A stretch of 64,000 nucleotides of DNA from Hyphomicrobiales bacterium (GTDB taxonomy: Bacteria; Pseudomonadota; Alphaproteobacteria; Rhizobiales; Rhizobiaceae): the NCBI GenBank assembly GCA_900469345.1, contig UBWZ01000008.1, positions 248,001 to 312,000 on the forward strand, in the 5' to 3' direction. A program made the translations under genes and the position numbers. The stretch's first letter is position 1; each line of letters begins with the position of its first letter. The notes beneath the pieces are model-generated. The model was not told where the DNA came from, ran no database searches, and was given only the letters and a program-made list of their open reading frames with translations. Below, piece after piece: positions 33,865 to 43,656 of this stretch.

Positions 33865-35136
33865 ATGACCCTCGACAAGCTGACCATCACTCCGCCCGGC
33901 CACCCCTTGAAAGGCCATGTGGCGCCTCCCGGCTCCAAGTCGATCACCAACCGTGCTCTGCTTCTCGCGGGGCTTGCGCGGGGTACGAGCCGGCTGACCG
34001 GCGCGCTGAAGAGCGACGACACTCGCTATATGGCAGAGGCCCTGCGGGCCATGGGCGTGTCGGTGGAGGAACCGGACGCCACCACCTTCGTCGTCACGGG
34101 CACGGGCCGGCTGAAGGCGCCGTCTTCCCCGCTCTTTCTCGGCAATGCCGGCACCGCCACGCGGTTTCTGACGGCAGCCGTCGCCTCGGTCGAGGGAACG
34201 GTTGTGGTAGATGGCGACGAGCACATGCGCAAGCGCCCGATCGGGCCGCTTGTCGCAGCACTGACAGCGCTCGGCATTGACGCGGAGGCACCGACCGGCT
34301 GCCCGCCGGTCACGGTCAAGGGCCTCGGGCAGTTCGCCTCCGGTCGCGTGGAAATCGACGCAGGCCTGTCCAGCCAATACGTCTCGGCGCTGCTGATGGC
34401 CGCCCCGCTTGCCCCGCAAGGTGCCGATGCGCCCGTCACCGTGGCGCTGACCGGTACCGACATCGGCGCCCGCGGCTATGTGGACCTGACGCTTGATGCC
34501 ATGCGGGCCTTCGGCGCGGATGTGGAACAACGCGACGACGCCACCTGGTGCGTGAAGCCGACCGGATATACGGCGACCGATTTCCACATCGAACCGGACG
34601 CGTCGGCGGCAACCTACCTGTGGGGGGCCGAAGTGCTGACCGGCGGGATGATCGATATCGGCACGCCGGCCGATGCCTTCACCCAGCCGGATGCTAAGGC
34701 CTACGTCGTCATGTCCGCCTTTCCCCGCATGCCGGCCGTGGTCGATGGCAGCCAGATGCAGGATGCGATCCCGACGATTGCCGTGCTTGCGGCCTTCAAC
34801 GAGACGCCGGTGCGCATTACCGGAATTGCCAATCTGCGTGTCAAGGAATGCGACCGCATCCGGGCGCTGTCGACGGGGCTCAACGCCATCCGTCCCGGCC
34901 TGGCGACGGAGGAGGGAGACGACCTCGTCGTCAATGCTGATCCGGGCCTCGCCGGCCAGACGCTGCCGGCCGAAATCGACACCTTCGCCGATCACCGCAT
35001 TGCCATGAGCTTTGCGCTGGCGGGCCTGAAGATCGGCGGGATCACCATTCTCGATCCCGACTGCGTGGGCAAGACCTATCCCGGCTATTGGGATGCGCTC
35101 GCCTCGCTGGGCGTCGGGTTGCTGAAGGACAGCTAG
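33865..35136 (+). CDS. aroA: 3-phosphoshikimate 1-carboxyvinyltransferase (class I-type EPSP synthase)
   Basis: EPSP synthase joins shikimate-3-phosphate and PEP in the shikimate pathway. The 423-residue protein has the class I signatures 'PGSKSITNRALLLAGLARG' (K25, R30), 'LFLGNAGTATRFLTA' (G96, T97) and 'RKRPIGPL'. Later come 'LSSQYVSALLMAAPLA', 'SQMQDAIPTIAV', 'NLRVKECDRI', 'DHRIAMSF' and 'DPDCVGKTYPGYWDAL', so all catalytic residues known from the E. coli enzyme are present. Position 101 is Phe where E. coli has Pro. The class II wording of Agrobacterium CP4 ('SAQVKSA', 'GNAATGCR') is absent. ATG 33865 has a GAG upstream; a GTG at 33847 is also in frame. Confidence 0.94.
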   Translation: MTLDKLTITPPGHPLKGHVAPPGSKSITNRALLLAGLARGTSRLTGALKSDDTRYMAEALRAMGVSVEEPDATTFVVTGTGRLKAPSSPLFLGNAGTATRFLTAAVASVEGTVVVDGDEHMRKRPIGPLVAALTALGIDAEAPTGCPPVTVKGLGQFASGRVEIDAGLSSQYVSALLMAAPLAPQGADAPVTVALTGTDIGARGYVDLTLDAMRAFGADVEQRDDATWCVKPTGYTATDFHIEPDASAATYLWGAEVLTGGMIDIGTPADAFTQPDAKAYVVMSAFPRMPAVVDGSQMQDAIPTIAVLAAFNETPVRITGIANLRVKECDRIRALSTGLNAIRPGLATEEGDDLVVNADPGLAGQTLPAEIDTFADHRIAMSFALAGLKIGGITILDPDCVGKTYPGYWDALASLGVGLLKDS

Positions 35137-35271
35137 GGCAACGCTGCCCCCAAGGTGAAGCGCCGTCCGGCGATTAACCCTGAACCGGGCTAACACACCG
35201 AATTTCGGTGACAATTTGCTATGGCCGCCCTAGTCTCCCGGCAACTGCGAACATCATTCGGGGGATAGGGC

Positions 35272-35823
35272 ATGTACATCGTCTTGGGAATAGTGGTCCT
35301 GGTCGGACTATACGTCATGATGGCGTATAACGGGCTGGTCAAGGCGCGCCAGATGGCGGAGGAAGCCTGGTCCGGCATCGATGTCCAGCTGAAGCGGCGC
35401 GCCGATCTCATCCCCAACCTGATCGAGACCGTCAAGGGCTACGCTGCTCATGAAAAGGGCACGCTTGAGGAAGTGGTGAAACTGCGCAACCAAGCGCAAG
35501 CGGTGCCGGCCGGCGATGTCGAGGGGCGGGCGGTCGCCGAAGGCCTGCTCGGCCAGGCGCTAGGCAAATTGTTTGCGCTTGCCGAAGCCTATCCGGACCT
35601 CAAGGCCAACGAGAACTTTGCCGAACTGCAGGCGTCGCTCGAAACCATCGAGGGCGAAATCCAGATGTCGCGCCGCTATTACAACGGTGCGGCCCGCGAC
35701 CTCAACGTCAAGGTCGAAAGCTTCCCGTCCAACCTGATTGCCGGCCAGTTCGGCTTTGCGAAGAAGCCTTATTTCGAGATCACCAATGAAGCGGATCGCG
35801 CTGTCCCCAGCGTCAGGTTCTGA
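35272..35823 (+). CDS. LemA family protein
   Basis: The 183-residue protein begins with a membrane anchor ('MYIVLGIVVLVGLYVMMAYN') and the LemA signature 'GLVKARQMAEEAWSGIDVQLKRRADLIPNLIETVKGYAAHEKGTLEEVVKLRN', followed by a helical bundle. LemA proteins are membrane proteins of unknown function, often paired with DUF2207 or TPM proteins. A CACCG-AATTT-CGGTG hairpin occurs upstream at 35196-35210. It is followed by DUF2207 after 1 base. Confidence 0.93.
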   Translation: MYIVLGIVVLVGLYVMMAYNGLVKARQMAEEAWSGIDVQLKRRADLIPNLIETVKGYAAHEKGTLEEVVKLRNQAQAVPAGDVEGRAVAEGLLGQALGKLFALAEAYPDLKANENFAELQASLETIEGEIQMSRRYYNGAARDLNVKVESFPSNLIAGQFGFAKKPYFEITNEADRAVPSVRF

Positions 35824-35824
35824 C

Positions 35825-37759
35825 ATGCCGGCACGCTGGCCTGCCAGACTTGGGTTCGCCCTGCTTTTCCTTCTGACGGCAGTCCTGCCGGCCGCCGCCG
35901 AGGAATACATCCGGGCCTACCATTCCGACGTCACGATCGCGGCCGATGGCGAGCTGACGGTTGCCGAGACGATCACCGTCAACGCGGAGGGTGACCGGAT
36001 CAAGCGCGGCATCTTCCGGGATTTTCCGCTGACCATGAAGAATGCCGACGGCCGCACCATGCGGGTCGGCTTCGAGATGATCTCCCTGACAAGGGATGGC
36101 CGGCCGGAAGAGTGGCGCACCGAAAGCATTACCGGGGGTATGCGCATCTATGCCGGCTCCAGCGACGTAATGCTGCGCAACGGCCAGCACACCTATGTGC
36201 TCACCTACCGGACAGACCGCCAGATCAGGTTCTTCGGCGATCATGACGAGCTCTACTGGAACGTCACCGGCAATGGCTGGCAGTTCCGGATCGCCAATGC
36301 ATCGGCGCGGGTCACTTTGCCGGACGGCGCCGAGGTGACGAAGACCGATGCGTTTACCGGCCCCATCGGTTCGACGGCGCGCAACGCCCGCAGCCAGCAA
36401 GACGGCAGTATCGCGATCTTTGCCACCGACCGACCGCTTGGCGAGCAGGAGGGGCTGACCATCGTCGTCGGCATCCCGAAGGGCGTCGTCGCTCCCGCCT
36501 CGGAAGCCCAGGCCAGTGCCTGGTGGTGGCGCGACAATGCCGGGACAATCATTGCCGCTGCTGGCCTCGTGCTCGTCCTCCTCTATTACGGCATCTTCTG
36601 GATGCGCGTCGGCCGGGATCCCCCCGCGGGCGTCGTGGTGCCGCGCTGGGATGCGCCGGACGGGCTGTCGCCGGCCCTCGTCAACTACATCGACAACAAA
36701 GGCTTTTCCGGCGGAGGATGGACCGCCTTTTCGGCCAGCGCGCTCGATCTTGCGGTCAAGGGCTACGTCGTCCTCGAAGACTTGAAGAATTCCATCACCA
36801 TCAGCCGCACGGCCAAGCGTGACAACAAGCCGGTGCCGACCGGGCAGGCGGCCGTGCTGCGGTCGCTCGACGATGCCGGCGGCCGCTTCGTGATCGACCG
36901 GGCGAATGGCGTCAACGTCCAGGCCGCTGGAAAGACTTTTCGCCAGGCGATCGAAAAGGAGCACCGCGGCAAGTACTACCACGCCAATCGTGGCCCTGTG
37001 ATCGGCGGCGTGCTCCTCAGTGCGCTTGCCCTGTTCGCGGTCGTCGCTTTCGGCAATCTTGAGCCGGACATGATCGCAAGCCTGATCGTTCCGGTCTTTT
37101 TCGCGGTCTTCTTCGGTATCATGGCGGTGGGTTTCGGCAGGGGCCTGCGGCGCGGTTCCTCGCTGTTCTCGAAGATCGTCTCCATCGTGATCCTGGGCTT
37201 TGTCGGGCTGGTCGCCGTCTCGATCGCCTCGGCCACGCTGATCGCGCTCCTGGCGGAAATGACCGGCGACGAGCATTGGCCGGTGCTCGTCTCGGTCGGC
37301 GGCATTGTGCTTGCCAACGTCATCTTCTTCGTCCTGATGGGCGCACCGACGCCGCTCGGTCGCAAATTGATGGATGGCATCGAGGGTCTGCGGACCTATC
37401 TCACGCTTGCGGAGAAGGACCGGATGAACATGGCCGGGGTCCCGACCATGTCGCCGCAGCACTTTGAAACGCTGCTGCCCTATGCGGTGGCGCTGGGCGT
37501 GGAAAAACCCTGGAGCACCGCTTTCGAGACATGGCTTGCGAGCGCCGCAGCCGGGGCGGCCGCGGCGGCGTATCACCCCGCCTGGTATGCCGGTTACGAC
37601 GGATCGCACTTCGGGGATCGGATCGGCGGCTTTTCTTCCTCCATGGCCTCGACCATCGCCTCAACGATCCCGGCACCCCAGTCGTCGTCCACGTCGTCCG
37701 GCTTTTCCGGCGGATCCTCAGGAGGCGGTGGCGGCGGTGGCGGCGGAGGCGGGTGGTAG
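35825..37759 (+). CDS. DUF2207 domain membrane protein
   Basis: The 644-residue protein has a signal peptide ('LGFALLFLLTAVLPAAAEEY', cleavage near residue 25) and a large extracytoplasmic domain (~25-240) with 'SDVTIAADGELTVAETITVNAEGDRIKRGIFRDFP'. A membrane segment lies near 245-265 and further membrane segments between ~400 and 530. The C-terminus is glycine-rich, ending in a poly-Gly-Trp stretch of the type seen in YgcG/TPM-associated proteins. Function is unknown. Start ATG 35825 overlaps the LemA stop region (TGAcATG). The pair is likely one transcript. Confidence 0.88.
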   Translation: MPARWPARLGFALLFLLTAVLPAAAEEYIRAYHSDVTIAADGELTVAETITVNAEGDRIKRGIFRDFPLTMKNADGRTMRVGFEMISLTRDGRPEEWRTESITGGMRIYAGSSDVMLRNGQHTYVLTYRTDRQIRFFGDHDELYWNVTGNGWQFRIANASARVTLPDGAEVTKTDAFTGPIGSTARNARSQQDGSIAIFATDRPLGEQEGLTIVVGIPKGVVAPASEAQASAWWWRDNAGTIIAAAGLVLVLLYYGIFWMRVGRDPPAGVVVPRWDAPDGLSPALVNYIDNKGFSGGGWTAFSASALDLAVKGYVVLEDLKNSITISRTAKRDNKPVPTGQAAVLRSLDDAGGRFVIDRANGVNVQAAGKTFRQAIEKEHRGKYYHANRGPVIGGVLLSALALFAVVAFGNLEPDMIASLIVPVFFAVFFGIMAVGFGRGLRRGSSLFSKIVSIVILGFVGLVAVSIASATLIALLAEMTGDEHWPVLVSVGGIVLANVIFFVLMGAPTPLGRKLMDGIEGLRTYLTLAEKDRMNMAGVPTMSPQHFETLLPYAVALGVEKPWSTAFETWLASAAAGAAAAAYHPAWYAGYDGSHFGDRIGGFSSSMASTIASTIPAPQSSSTSSGFSGGSSGGGGGGGGGGGW

Positions 37760-37789
37760 CTACGGGCAGCGATCTACAGAGTCCGAGCC

Positions 37790-37828
37790 TTGAAACAGCA
37801 CGATAACGGGTATAGTGTTACATGTAAC
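37790..37828 (+). promoter_or_regulatory. promoter and operator palindrome of the MazEF-like pair
   Basis: TTGAAA at 37790-37795 may serve as the -35 and TATAGT (37811-37816) or TAGTGT (37813-37818) as the -10; the spacing is short for the first choice. A perfect 12-bp palindrome, GTTACATGTAAC (37817-37828), overlaps the start region and sits 20 bases before the antitoxin start. This is where an autoregulatory antitoxin would bind. Confidence 0.5.
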
Positions 37829-37848
37829 GCGTGAGCGTGGAGGTCCCT

Positions 37849-38070
37849 GTGCCAATTCCCGTTAGCAAGAGAGTTCAGAAACGTCGTGAAGCGCTGAAGT
37901 CTGCCGGCTTGCGTCCGGTTCAGATCTGGGTTCCCGATACGAGACGGCCGGGCTTCGACGCGGAATGCCGGCTGCAGTCGCAGCGCGTTGCGGCGTCGGA
38001 CGCATCGGATCCGGATCTGGCAAACTTCCTGGATCTGGCTTTGGCCGATCTGAACGCTGACGAAGTTTGA
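37849..38070 (+). CDS. MazE-family antitoxin
   Basis: The 73-residue antitoxin reads 'PIPVSKRVQKRREALKSAGLRPVQIWVPDTRRPGF', with a helical toxin-binding tail 'DPDLANFLDLALADLNADEV'. This matches the MazE-type antitoxin group paired with PemK/MazF toxins. The start was placed at GTG 37849, which has GGAGG 5 bases upstream; GTGs at 37831 and 37837 are also in frame. Its stop overlaps the toxin ATG (TGATG). Confidence 0.85.
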   Translation: MPIPVSKRVQKRREALKSAGLRPVQIWVPDTRRPGFDAECRLQSQRVAASDASDPDLANFLDLALADLNADEV

Positions 38071-38393
38071 TGAGACGCGGCGATCTCGTTTCTGTCGCGG
38101 TGCCCGGCGATTTTGGCAAGCCTCGCCCGGCTCTGGTCATCCAGTCCGACCGCTTTGACCAGACGGGGACTGCCACGGTTCTTCTTCTGTCCGCCACGCT
38201 GGTGGAAGCGCCGCTGATCCGGATCGCCGTGGAGCCATCACCGGAAAACAGGCTGCACAAGTCTTCCCAGGTCATGGTCGATAAAGTCATGTCGGTCAGG
38301 CGCGACAAGCTTGGCCAGCCGTTCGGACGTCTGGATGATGCAACCATGCTCGCTGTAACGCGCTCCCTGGCCGTGTTTCTGGCACTCGTCTGA
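38070..38393 (+). CDS. PemK/MazF-family toxin
   Basis: The 107-residue mRNA interferase has 'RRGDLVSVAVPGDFGKPRPALVIQSDRF' at the start, the core strand 'VLLLSATLVE' and 'SSQVMVDKVMSVRRDKLGQPFGRL'. Catalytic Arg/Thr/Ser candidates lie in 'SATL' and 'VRRDK'. It is the second gene of the pair with the MazE-type antitoxin and precedes glyS by 143 bases. Three other genes of core type (lemA, DUF2207, glyS) flank it, so it looks inserted. Confidence 0.88.
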   Translation: MRRGDLVSVAVPGDFGKPRPALVIQSDRFDQTGTATVLLLSATLVEAPLIRIAVEPSPENRLHKSSQVMVDKVMSVRRDKLGQPFGRLDDATMLAVTRSLAVFLALV

Positions 38394-38536
38394 CGTCATC
38401 AGCAACGTCAGGCCTTTAGCCAAAATATTTGCCATTGTGCAGCAGCGGCTAACTTTGCTAGCAGAAGCTCACGATCACAGCCACTCGGCACCCCGTGCTG
38501 ACCCCCTTTCGCAAGGGAAGGGTGAGGAAAACTGAT

Positions 38537-40819
38537 ATGCCCGATCTGCTTCTTGAACTTCGTTCCGAGGAAATCCCGGCCCGCATGCAGCGCAAGGCGG
38601 CAGGGGACCTGCGCAAGCTGGTGACCGACGCGCTGGTCGAGGCGGGCCTGACCTACGACGGTGCGCGTGAATACTGGACGCCGCGTCGCCTGACGCTCGA
38701 TATTCGCGGCCTGACTGCCCGCTCCGCCGATCAGCGCGAGGAGATCAAGGGTCCCTCCATCAAGGCGCCGGAACAGGCCGTCCAGGGCTTCCTGCGCAAG
38801 GCCGGCCTTTCCTCGGTGTCCGAAGCCCAGGTGGTGAGCGATCCGAAGAAGGGTGATTTCTACGTCGCGGCGATTTCCAGGCCCGGCCGCGCCGCGGAAG
38901 AGATCATCGCCGAGGTGATGCCTAGCATCATCCGCAACTTCCCTTGGCCGAAGCCGATGCGCTGGGGCGCCGCCTCCATGCCGAAGGGCACCGTCTATGA
39001 TGGCGTCGAAGGTCGCGGCTCGGAGAGCCTGCGCTGGGTGCGCCCGCTGCAGTCGATCGTCTGTGTCTTCGGACCCGAGCACGACGAAACCCAGGTGATC
39101 CCCTTCGAGATCGACGGCCTCGTTGCCGGCAACATCACCTATGGGCACCGTTTCCACGCACCGCAGGCGATCACCGTCCGCCGCTTCGACGATTACGTGA
39201 CGAGCCTCGACAAGGCGAAGGTCATGCTCGATGCCGATCGCCGCAAGGACATGATCCTGCATGACGCCCGCGACCTCGCCTTCGCCAACGGCCTGGATCT
39301 GGTCGAGGACGAAGGTCTGCTGGAAGAGGTGTCGGGCCTCGTCGAGTGGCCGCATGTGCTGATGGGCTCGTTCGAGGAAGACTATCTCCAGATCCCCGCC
39401 GATATCATCCGCCTGACCATCAAGACCAACCAGAAATGCTTCGTCACCCGCCCGCAGGGTGCGCAAGGCGAACTGTCCAATCGCTTCATCCTGGTGTCGA
39501 ACATCGAAGCCCGCGATGGCGGCGCAGAGATCGTCCACGGCAATGGCAAGGTGGTGCGCGCGCGTCTGTCCGATGCCAAGCATTTCTGGACCCGCGACCA
39601 GGGTGACATGCCCGACCTCGACACGCTGCAGAATTCGGCTTCGGCATTCGGCCTCGACCTCGCCAAGCCGCTCGACCAGCGCATGGCAAAGCTCGATGCG
39701 CTCAACGTCACCTTCCACGCCAAGCTCGGCACGCAAGGCGCGCGGGTGAGCCGCATCCGCACCCTGGCGGCCAAGCTTGCGCCCGTCATCGGCGCCGACC
39801 CGGCCTTGGTGGACCGTGCCGCCGTGCTGGCCAAGGCCGATCTGCGCACCGAAGCCGTCGGCGAATTCCCGGAGCTTCAGGGCCTGATGGGTCGCCGCTA
39901 CGCGCTGCTGCAGGGCGAGGATGCCTCGGTTGCTGCCGCCATAGAAGACCACTGGAAACCCAACGGCCCATCCGACCGCCTGCCGGAATACAAGGTCGGC
40001 CTCACCGTCGCACTCGCCGACAAGCTCGACACGCTTGTCGGCTTCTGGGCGATCGACGAAAAGCCGACCGGCTCCAAGGACCCCTATGCGCTGCGCCGTG
40101 CAGCGCTCGGCGTCGTGCGGATTTTGCTGGAGCGGAAGGTCAGGCTCCATCTCCTCGATATTTTCAACGACGCGTTGCCGTCGTTCACCGTCAGGCCGGA
40201 GGCACAAGCGGGCGCCGGCTCCGCGCTGGAAACGGCGCTGGAGGAAAACAGCTACATCAACGAGACCTCCCCGCCCGTCGCCGTCGAACCGGAGATCGCT
40301 GCCGACCTCCTGTCGTTCTTCCACGACCGACTGAAGGTCTACCTGCGCGATATGGGCGCCCGCCACGACATCATTGATGCGGTACTGACGCCCGATGCGG
40401 ACGATCTCTGGCTGATCGCCCGCCGCGCCGAAGCCTTGACCGCCTTCGTCAGCTCGGAAGACGGCAAGAACCTGCTGGCCGGCACCAAGCGCGCCGTGCA
40501 ACTGCTGGCTGCCGAGGAGAAGAAGGGTACCGTTGTCGCCGATGGCGTTGCCGTCGAACTGCTGAAGGTCGATGCGGAAAAGGCGCTCTGGGCAGCCATC
40601 GCCACGGCATCGGGCGAAGCCTCCGAAGCAATTGGACGGGAAGATTTCCGCTCCGCCATGGAAGCCCTGTCGAAACTGCGCGCCCCGGCTGACCGCTTTT
40701 TCGAAGACGTGCTGGTCAACGACGACGACGTGGTGATCCGCGCCAATCGACTGGCACTCCTGAAGGCGATCCGCGAAGCAACCGGCACCGTTGCCGATTT
40801 CTCGAAGATCAGCGGCTAG
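38537..40819 (+). CDS. glyS: glycyl-tRNA synthetase beta subunit
   Basis: The beta subunit binds tRNA for the alpha2-beta2 glycine-tRNA ligase. The 760-residue protein starts '[28 protein letters not shown]', and carries '[14 protein letters not shown]', '[18 protein letters not shown]' and a C-terminal anticodon-binding-like region. The length is slightly above that of E. coli (689). ATG 38537 has GAGGAAA upstream; an in-frame ATG 42 bases earlier is less likely. It lies 5.6 kb from glyQ, unlike the usual adjacent arrangement. Confidence 0.96.
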   Translation: MPDLLLELRSEEIPARMQRKAAGDLRKLVTDALVEAGLTYDGAREYWTPRRLTLDIRGLTARSADQREEIKGPSIKAPEQAVQGFLRKAGLSSVSEAQVVSDPKKGDFYVAAISRPGRAAEEIIAEVMPSIIRNFPWPKPMRWGAASMPKGTVYDGVEGRGSESLRWVRPLQSIVCVFGPEHDETQVIPFEIDGLVAGNITYGHRFHAPQAITVRRFDDYVTSLDKAKVMLDADRRKDMILHDARDLAFANGLDLVEDEGLLEEVSGLVEWPHVLMGSFEEDYLQIPADIIRLTIKTNQKCFVTRPQGAQGELSNRFILVSNIEARDGGAEIVHGNGKVVRARLSDAKHFWTRDQGDMPDLDTLQNSASAFGLDLAKPLDQRMAKLDALNVTFHAKLGTQGARVSRIRTLAAKLAPVIGADPALVDRAAVLAKADLRTEAVGEFPELQGLMGRRYALLQGEDASVAAAIEDHWKPNGPSDRLPEYKVGLTVALADKLDTLVGFWAIDEKPTGSKDPYALRRAALGVVRILLERKVRLHLLDIFNDALPSFTVRPEAQAGAGSALETALEENSYINETSPPVAVEPEIAADLLSFFHDRLKVYLRDMGARHDIIDAVLTPDADDLWLIARRAEALTAFVSSEDGKNLLAGTKRAVQLLAAEEKKGTVVADGVAVELLKVDAEKALWAAIATASGEASEAIGREDFRSAMEALSKLRAPADRFFEDVLVNDDDVVIRANRLALLKAIREATGTVADFSKISG

Positions 40820-40905
40820 TCAACCATCATCGGTTTAGCCGGGGCTTTGTCCGGTCCGTGCAGTCATGTTAGATTGGTTCCGTCGCAGAGTGTGCCGGAG
40901 CCATC

Positions 40906-41151
40906 ATGAACAAGCCTGTGCAGATTACCCTCAGCGAGCCGTTCGGCAGCTTCGTCGATGGCGAAGTGGAGAGCGGTCGTTTCAGCTCCGCCGCGGCCGT
41001 GGTCGAGGCAGGTCTTCGGCTGCTGGAAGACGAGCAGAAAAAGCTCGACGAGTTGCGTCGGTTGCTGATCGAAGGCGAACAGAGCGGCGAACCGCGCTTT
41101 CTCGATCGGGACGAATTTATCGCCAAGATGCGTGAGAAGCACGCGGGATGA
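40906..41151 (+). CDS. ParD-family antitoxin
   Basis: The 81-residue protein has the ParD-type ribbon-helix-helix: 'VQITLSEPFGSFVDGEVESGRFSSAAAVVEAGLRLLEDEQKKLDELRRLLIEGEQSGEPR'. The C-terminal tail is acidic/basic and should bind the ParE toxin. GGAG lies 5 bases before the ATG. It is 86 bases downstream of glyS and overlaps parE (ATGA). Confidence 0.93.
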   Translation: MNKPVQITLSEPFGSFVDGEVESGRFSSAAAVVEAGLRLLEDEQKKLDELRRLLIEGEQSGEPRFLDRDEFIAKMREKHAG

Positions 41152-41453
41152 AGCTCTATCGTCTAAGCCCGGCGGCAGAGGCGGATCTCGAGGATATCTG
41201 GCAGTTTACGGCGCTCAATTGGTCCCACCGACAGGCTGAGGATTATGTTTCGAGCCTGTTCGATACGTTTGTCAAACTTGGTAAGAACCCCGGTCTTGGT
41301 CGGCGGGCGGATGTGGTCATGGCCAGATATCGTCGCTTCAGATGTGGTCATCACTTGATATTTTACGTCCAGGCCGACGATGGCCGGGTGGAAGTCGTCC
41401 GCGTTCTGCACGAGAAAACCGATGTCGCCCGTCACCTTTATGATGGGCGGTGA
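41148..41453 (+). CDS. ParE-family toxin
   Basis: The 101-residue toxin has the ParE start 'KLYRLSPAAEADLEDIWQFTALNWSHRQAEDYVSSLFDTFVKLGKNPGLGRRADVV' and 'FRCGHHLIFYVQADDGRVEVVRVLHEKTDVARHL' at the end. ParE toxins inhibit DNA gyrase or act as RNases. The ATG overlaps the ParD stop by 4 bases. Third pair of toxin-antitoxin genes within 10 kb. Confidence 0.92.
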   Translation: MKLYRLSPAAEADLEDIWQFTALNWSHRQAEDYVSSLFDTFVKLGKNPGLGRRADVVMARYRRFRCGHHLIFYVQADDGRVEVVRVLHEKTDVARHLYDGR

Positions 41454-41504
41454 CCCAAGACGAAGCCGTTTGACGCGTCCAATGCCATGCCTGCAGATAA
41501 GCAG

Positions 41505-41532
41505 AAACCGCCGGATCTCGAAGACCCGGCGG
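41505..41532 (-). terminator. intrinsic terminator of the chemoreceptor gene
   Basis: On the minus strand CCGCCGG-GTCT pairs with AGAT-CCGGCGG around a TCG loop (11 bp with one G-T pair), followed by TTTCTGCTT. It lies 28 bases after the chemoreceptor stop and is convergent with parE. Confidence 0.7.
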
Positions 41533-41559
41533 CTCCTCCGTCCCCACGGTAAGGGTGTG

Positions 41560-43395
41560 TCAGCCGGCCTTGCGCATCCGCTGTGCGACCTGGTGCAGGC
41601 TCGATCCTGCCTCGGCGTTGCCGACGCGGAAGCTGCGGATCAGGTTGAGCAGCTCGTCGGTATCGGCGGCAAGCGCTTCCGCCGAGGCCGTCGTTTCTTC
41701 CGCCATCGCCGCATTGTGCTGCGTGGCCGCATCCAGCTGGTTCAGCGAAGATGAGATGGAGCGTAGCGTCGTGTCTTGCTCGGACGCCGAATGCGCTATC
41801 TTTTCGACGATGTCGCTGGCAGAACGCACCTGGTCCGAAATGCGCTTCAGCGCCTGGCCGGCTTCGCCGACAAGTCTGACGCCGTTCTGCACCTGGCCGG
41901 AGGATCGCGAGATCTGGTCCTTGATCTCCTTTGCCGCTGCCGCCGAACGCTGCGCGAGTTCGCGCACCTCCTGGGCGACGACCGCAAAGCCCTTGCCGCT
42001 TTCGCCGGCGCGGGCCGCTTCGACACCGGCATTGAGGGCGAGCAGGTTGGTCTGGAAGGCGATCTCGTCGATCACGCCGATGATCTTGGTGATCTCGCCC
42101 GACGAATGCTCGATGCCGCCCATGGCCTCGATTGCCTGCGCAACGATCGCGTCGGAGCGCACGGCTTCGCTGCTGACGGAGGTCACGCGCTGTGCGGCCT
42201 CGTGGGCGCCCTCGGCGGTTTGCCGCACGGCGACGGCAAGCTCGTCGAGCGCCGCAGAGGTTTCCTCCAGATTGGCGGCCTGGCGTTCGGTGCGCTGCGA
42301 CAGTTCGTTGGACGCGCGACGGATCTCCTCCTTGGAGCCGCCGATGTCGATGCCCTTGGTGTTGACGCGGCCCATGGCCTGTTCGAGATGCGAAATCGCC
42401 TCGTTGAAGTTCTCACGCAGGGCCTCGTAGCGGGGGCCGAGATCGCTGCAGCGAATGGTGAGGTCGCCGGTGGCCAGAACTTCCAGGGCCTCGCCGATGG
42501 TCGCCACCACATGCGCCTGGGCATCTGCATCCTGGCTCTGCAGGGTCAGATTGTGCTGGCGCTCGCGCTCGATTTCGCGGTTCTGCTTGTCCGCCCGCTC
42601 TGACATGGCGTGCCGCTCGCGCACCTTTTCCTGCAGCGACTGCGTGGCCTTGGCCATCAGCCCGACCTCGTTGGACATTTCGGTGTGCGGAATGGTGATT
42701 GCGACATCGTCGTTTGCAACCGCTTCCAGGGCCGCATGCACGCCGGCCAGCGGTCGGGTGATGTTGCGGATCAGCAGATAGGCGACCATCAGGGCGACGA
42801 CCAGGATCAGGGCGCCGATGCCGATGATGTTGAACACCATGCCGCGGATCTGCGCCTGCAAGTCGTCGACATAGACGCCGGTCGCCAGAACGATATGCCA
42901 GGGCTCGAACGCCTTGGCATAGGAGGTCTTTGAATAGTCGCCTTCGGGTAGGCCCGGCTTGCTCGAGCTGTAGTAGTCGACGATCCCGCCCCCGGCGCGA
43001 CCGATCAACACCATGTCGTCGCGGAACATCTTGCCCATCGAATCCGGCTTGCCCTTGCTCTTTTCGCCGACCTTCTTGGGGTCCGGGTGCAGGCGCATCG
43101 TCACGTCGTAGTCGTAGGCAAAAAGGTAGCCGTCAGGCTCGAACCGCATGGCGGCAACGGTGGCAAATGCCTGCTTCTGGGCGTCCTCGTGGGACAGCTC
43201 GCCGCTTGCCTCGCGCTGCTGAAAGCTCTTCAGGACGCCAAGCCCGGATTCCACCTGCGTGCGCAGCATGGCGTAGCGCTCGCCGTAGATTGCCGTGATC
43301 GAGCTTTGGATCTCGTAGTAGGTGACGCAAGCAAACGCCAGCATCAGCATGGTCACCATGCCCAGGAGTTGATGGGAAATTCGAAGGTTTTTCAT
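41560..43395 (-). CDS. methyl-accepting chemotaxis protein with a single Cache domain
   Basis: The 611-residue transmembrane chemoreceptor has membrane helix 1 at ~8-25 and a periplasmic small Cache (sCache_2-like) sensor at ~30-185, with '[20 protein letters not shown]' and '[16 protein letters not shown]'. Helix 2 spans ~190-210, HAMP ~210-265, and the signalling coiled coil ~330-590. The hairpin tip '[45 protein letters not shown]' is canonical. No C-terminal CheR-docking pentapeptide is seen. A TATAAT lies about 60 bases upstream of the ATG. The ligand is unknown; small Cache domains often bind organic acids. Confidence 0.93.
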   Translation of the reverse strand: MKNLRISHQLLGMVTMLMLAFACVTYYEIQSSITAIYGERYAMLRTQVESGLGVLKSFQQREASGELSHEDAQKQAFATVAAMRFEPDGYLFAYDYDVTMRLHPDPKKVGEKSKGKPDSMGKMFRDDMVLIGRAGGGIVDYYSSSKPGLPEGDYSKTSYAKAFEPWHIVLATGVYVDDLQAQIRGMVFNIIGIGALILVVALMVAYLLIRNITRPLAGVHAALEAVANDDVAITIPHTEMSNEVGLMAKATQSLQEKVRERHAMSERADKQNREIERERQHNLTLQSQDADAQAHVVATIGEALEVLATGDLTIRCSDLGPRYEALRENFNEAISHLEQAMGRVNTKGIDIGGSKEEIRRASNELSQRTERQAANLEETSAALDELAVAVRQTAEGAHEAAQRVTSVSSEAVRSDAIVAQAIEAMGGIEHSSGEITKIIGVIDEIAFQTNLLALNAGVEAARAGESGKGFAVVAQEVRELAQRSAAAAKEIKDQISRSSGQVQNGVRLVGEAGQALKRISDQVRSASDIVEKIAHSASEQDTTLRSISSSLNQLDAATQHNAAMAEETTASAEALAADTDELLNLIRSFRVGNAEAGSSLHQVAQRMRKAG

Positions 43396-43656
43396 TGGCG
43401 ACCCAACTTTTGTCCAGCGAGAGACCCCGGGATGGAGGCACGGCAGGGCGGTTTCATTATAAAGTGCTTACTGAACAATATTGCGTGCAGTATCGCGGCC
43501 TGTTGAAACTGAAGGTCAAGCTTGAAGAAAACTTTAAGCAAACGCGGCGTTTCTCGCAGATTGCTCCTAAGAACAAACCCGTTACTTTTAGGGGAGCCAA
43601 AAGAAATTCGATGGAGGCAGCGCGCCAAGAGGGGCGGACGGGCGGTCCGGACGTCG

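Noticed and set aside
37700..37759. Poly-Gly end of the DUF2207 protein as a simple-repeat frameshift
   Set aside because: The Gly-rich tail is normal in this protein group and the frame ends cleanly in a stop.
38408..40501. 697-codon open frame opposite glyS
   Set aside because: Antisense to the full-length glyS; Gly/Arg/Asp-rich with no domain.
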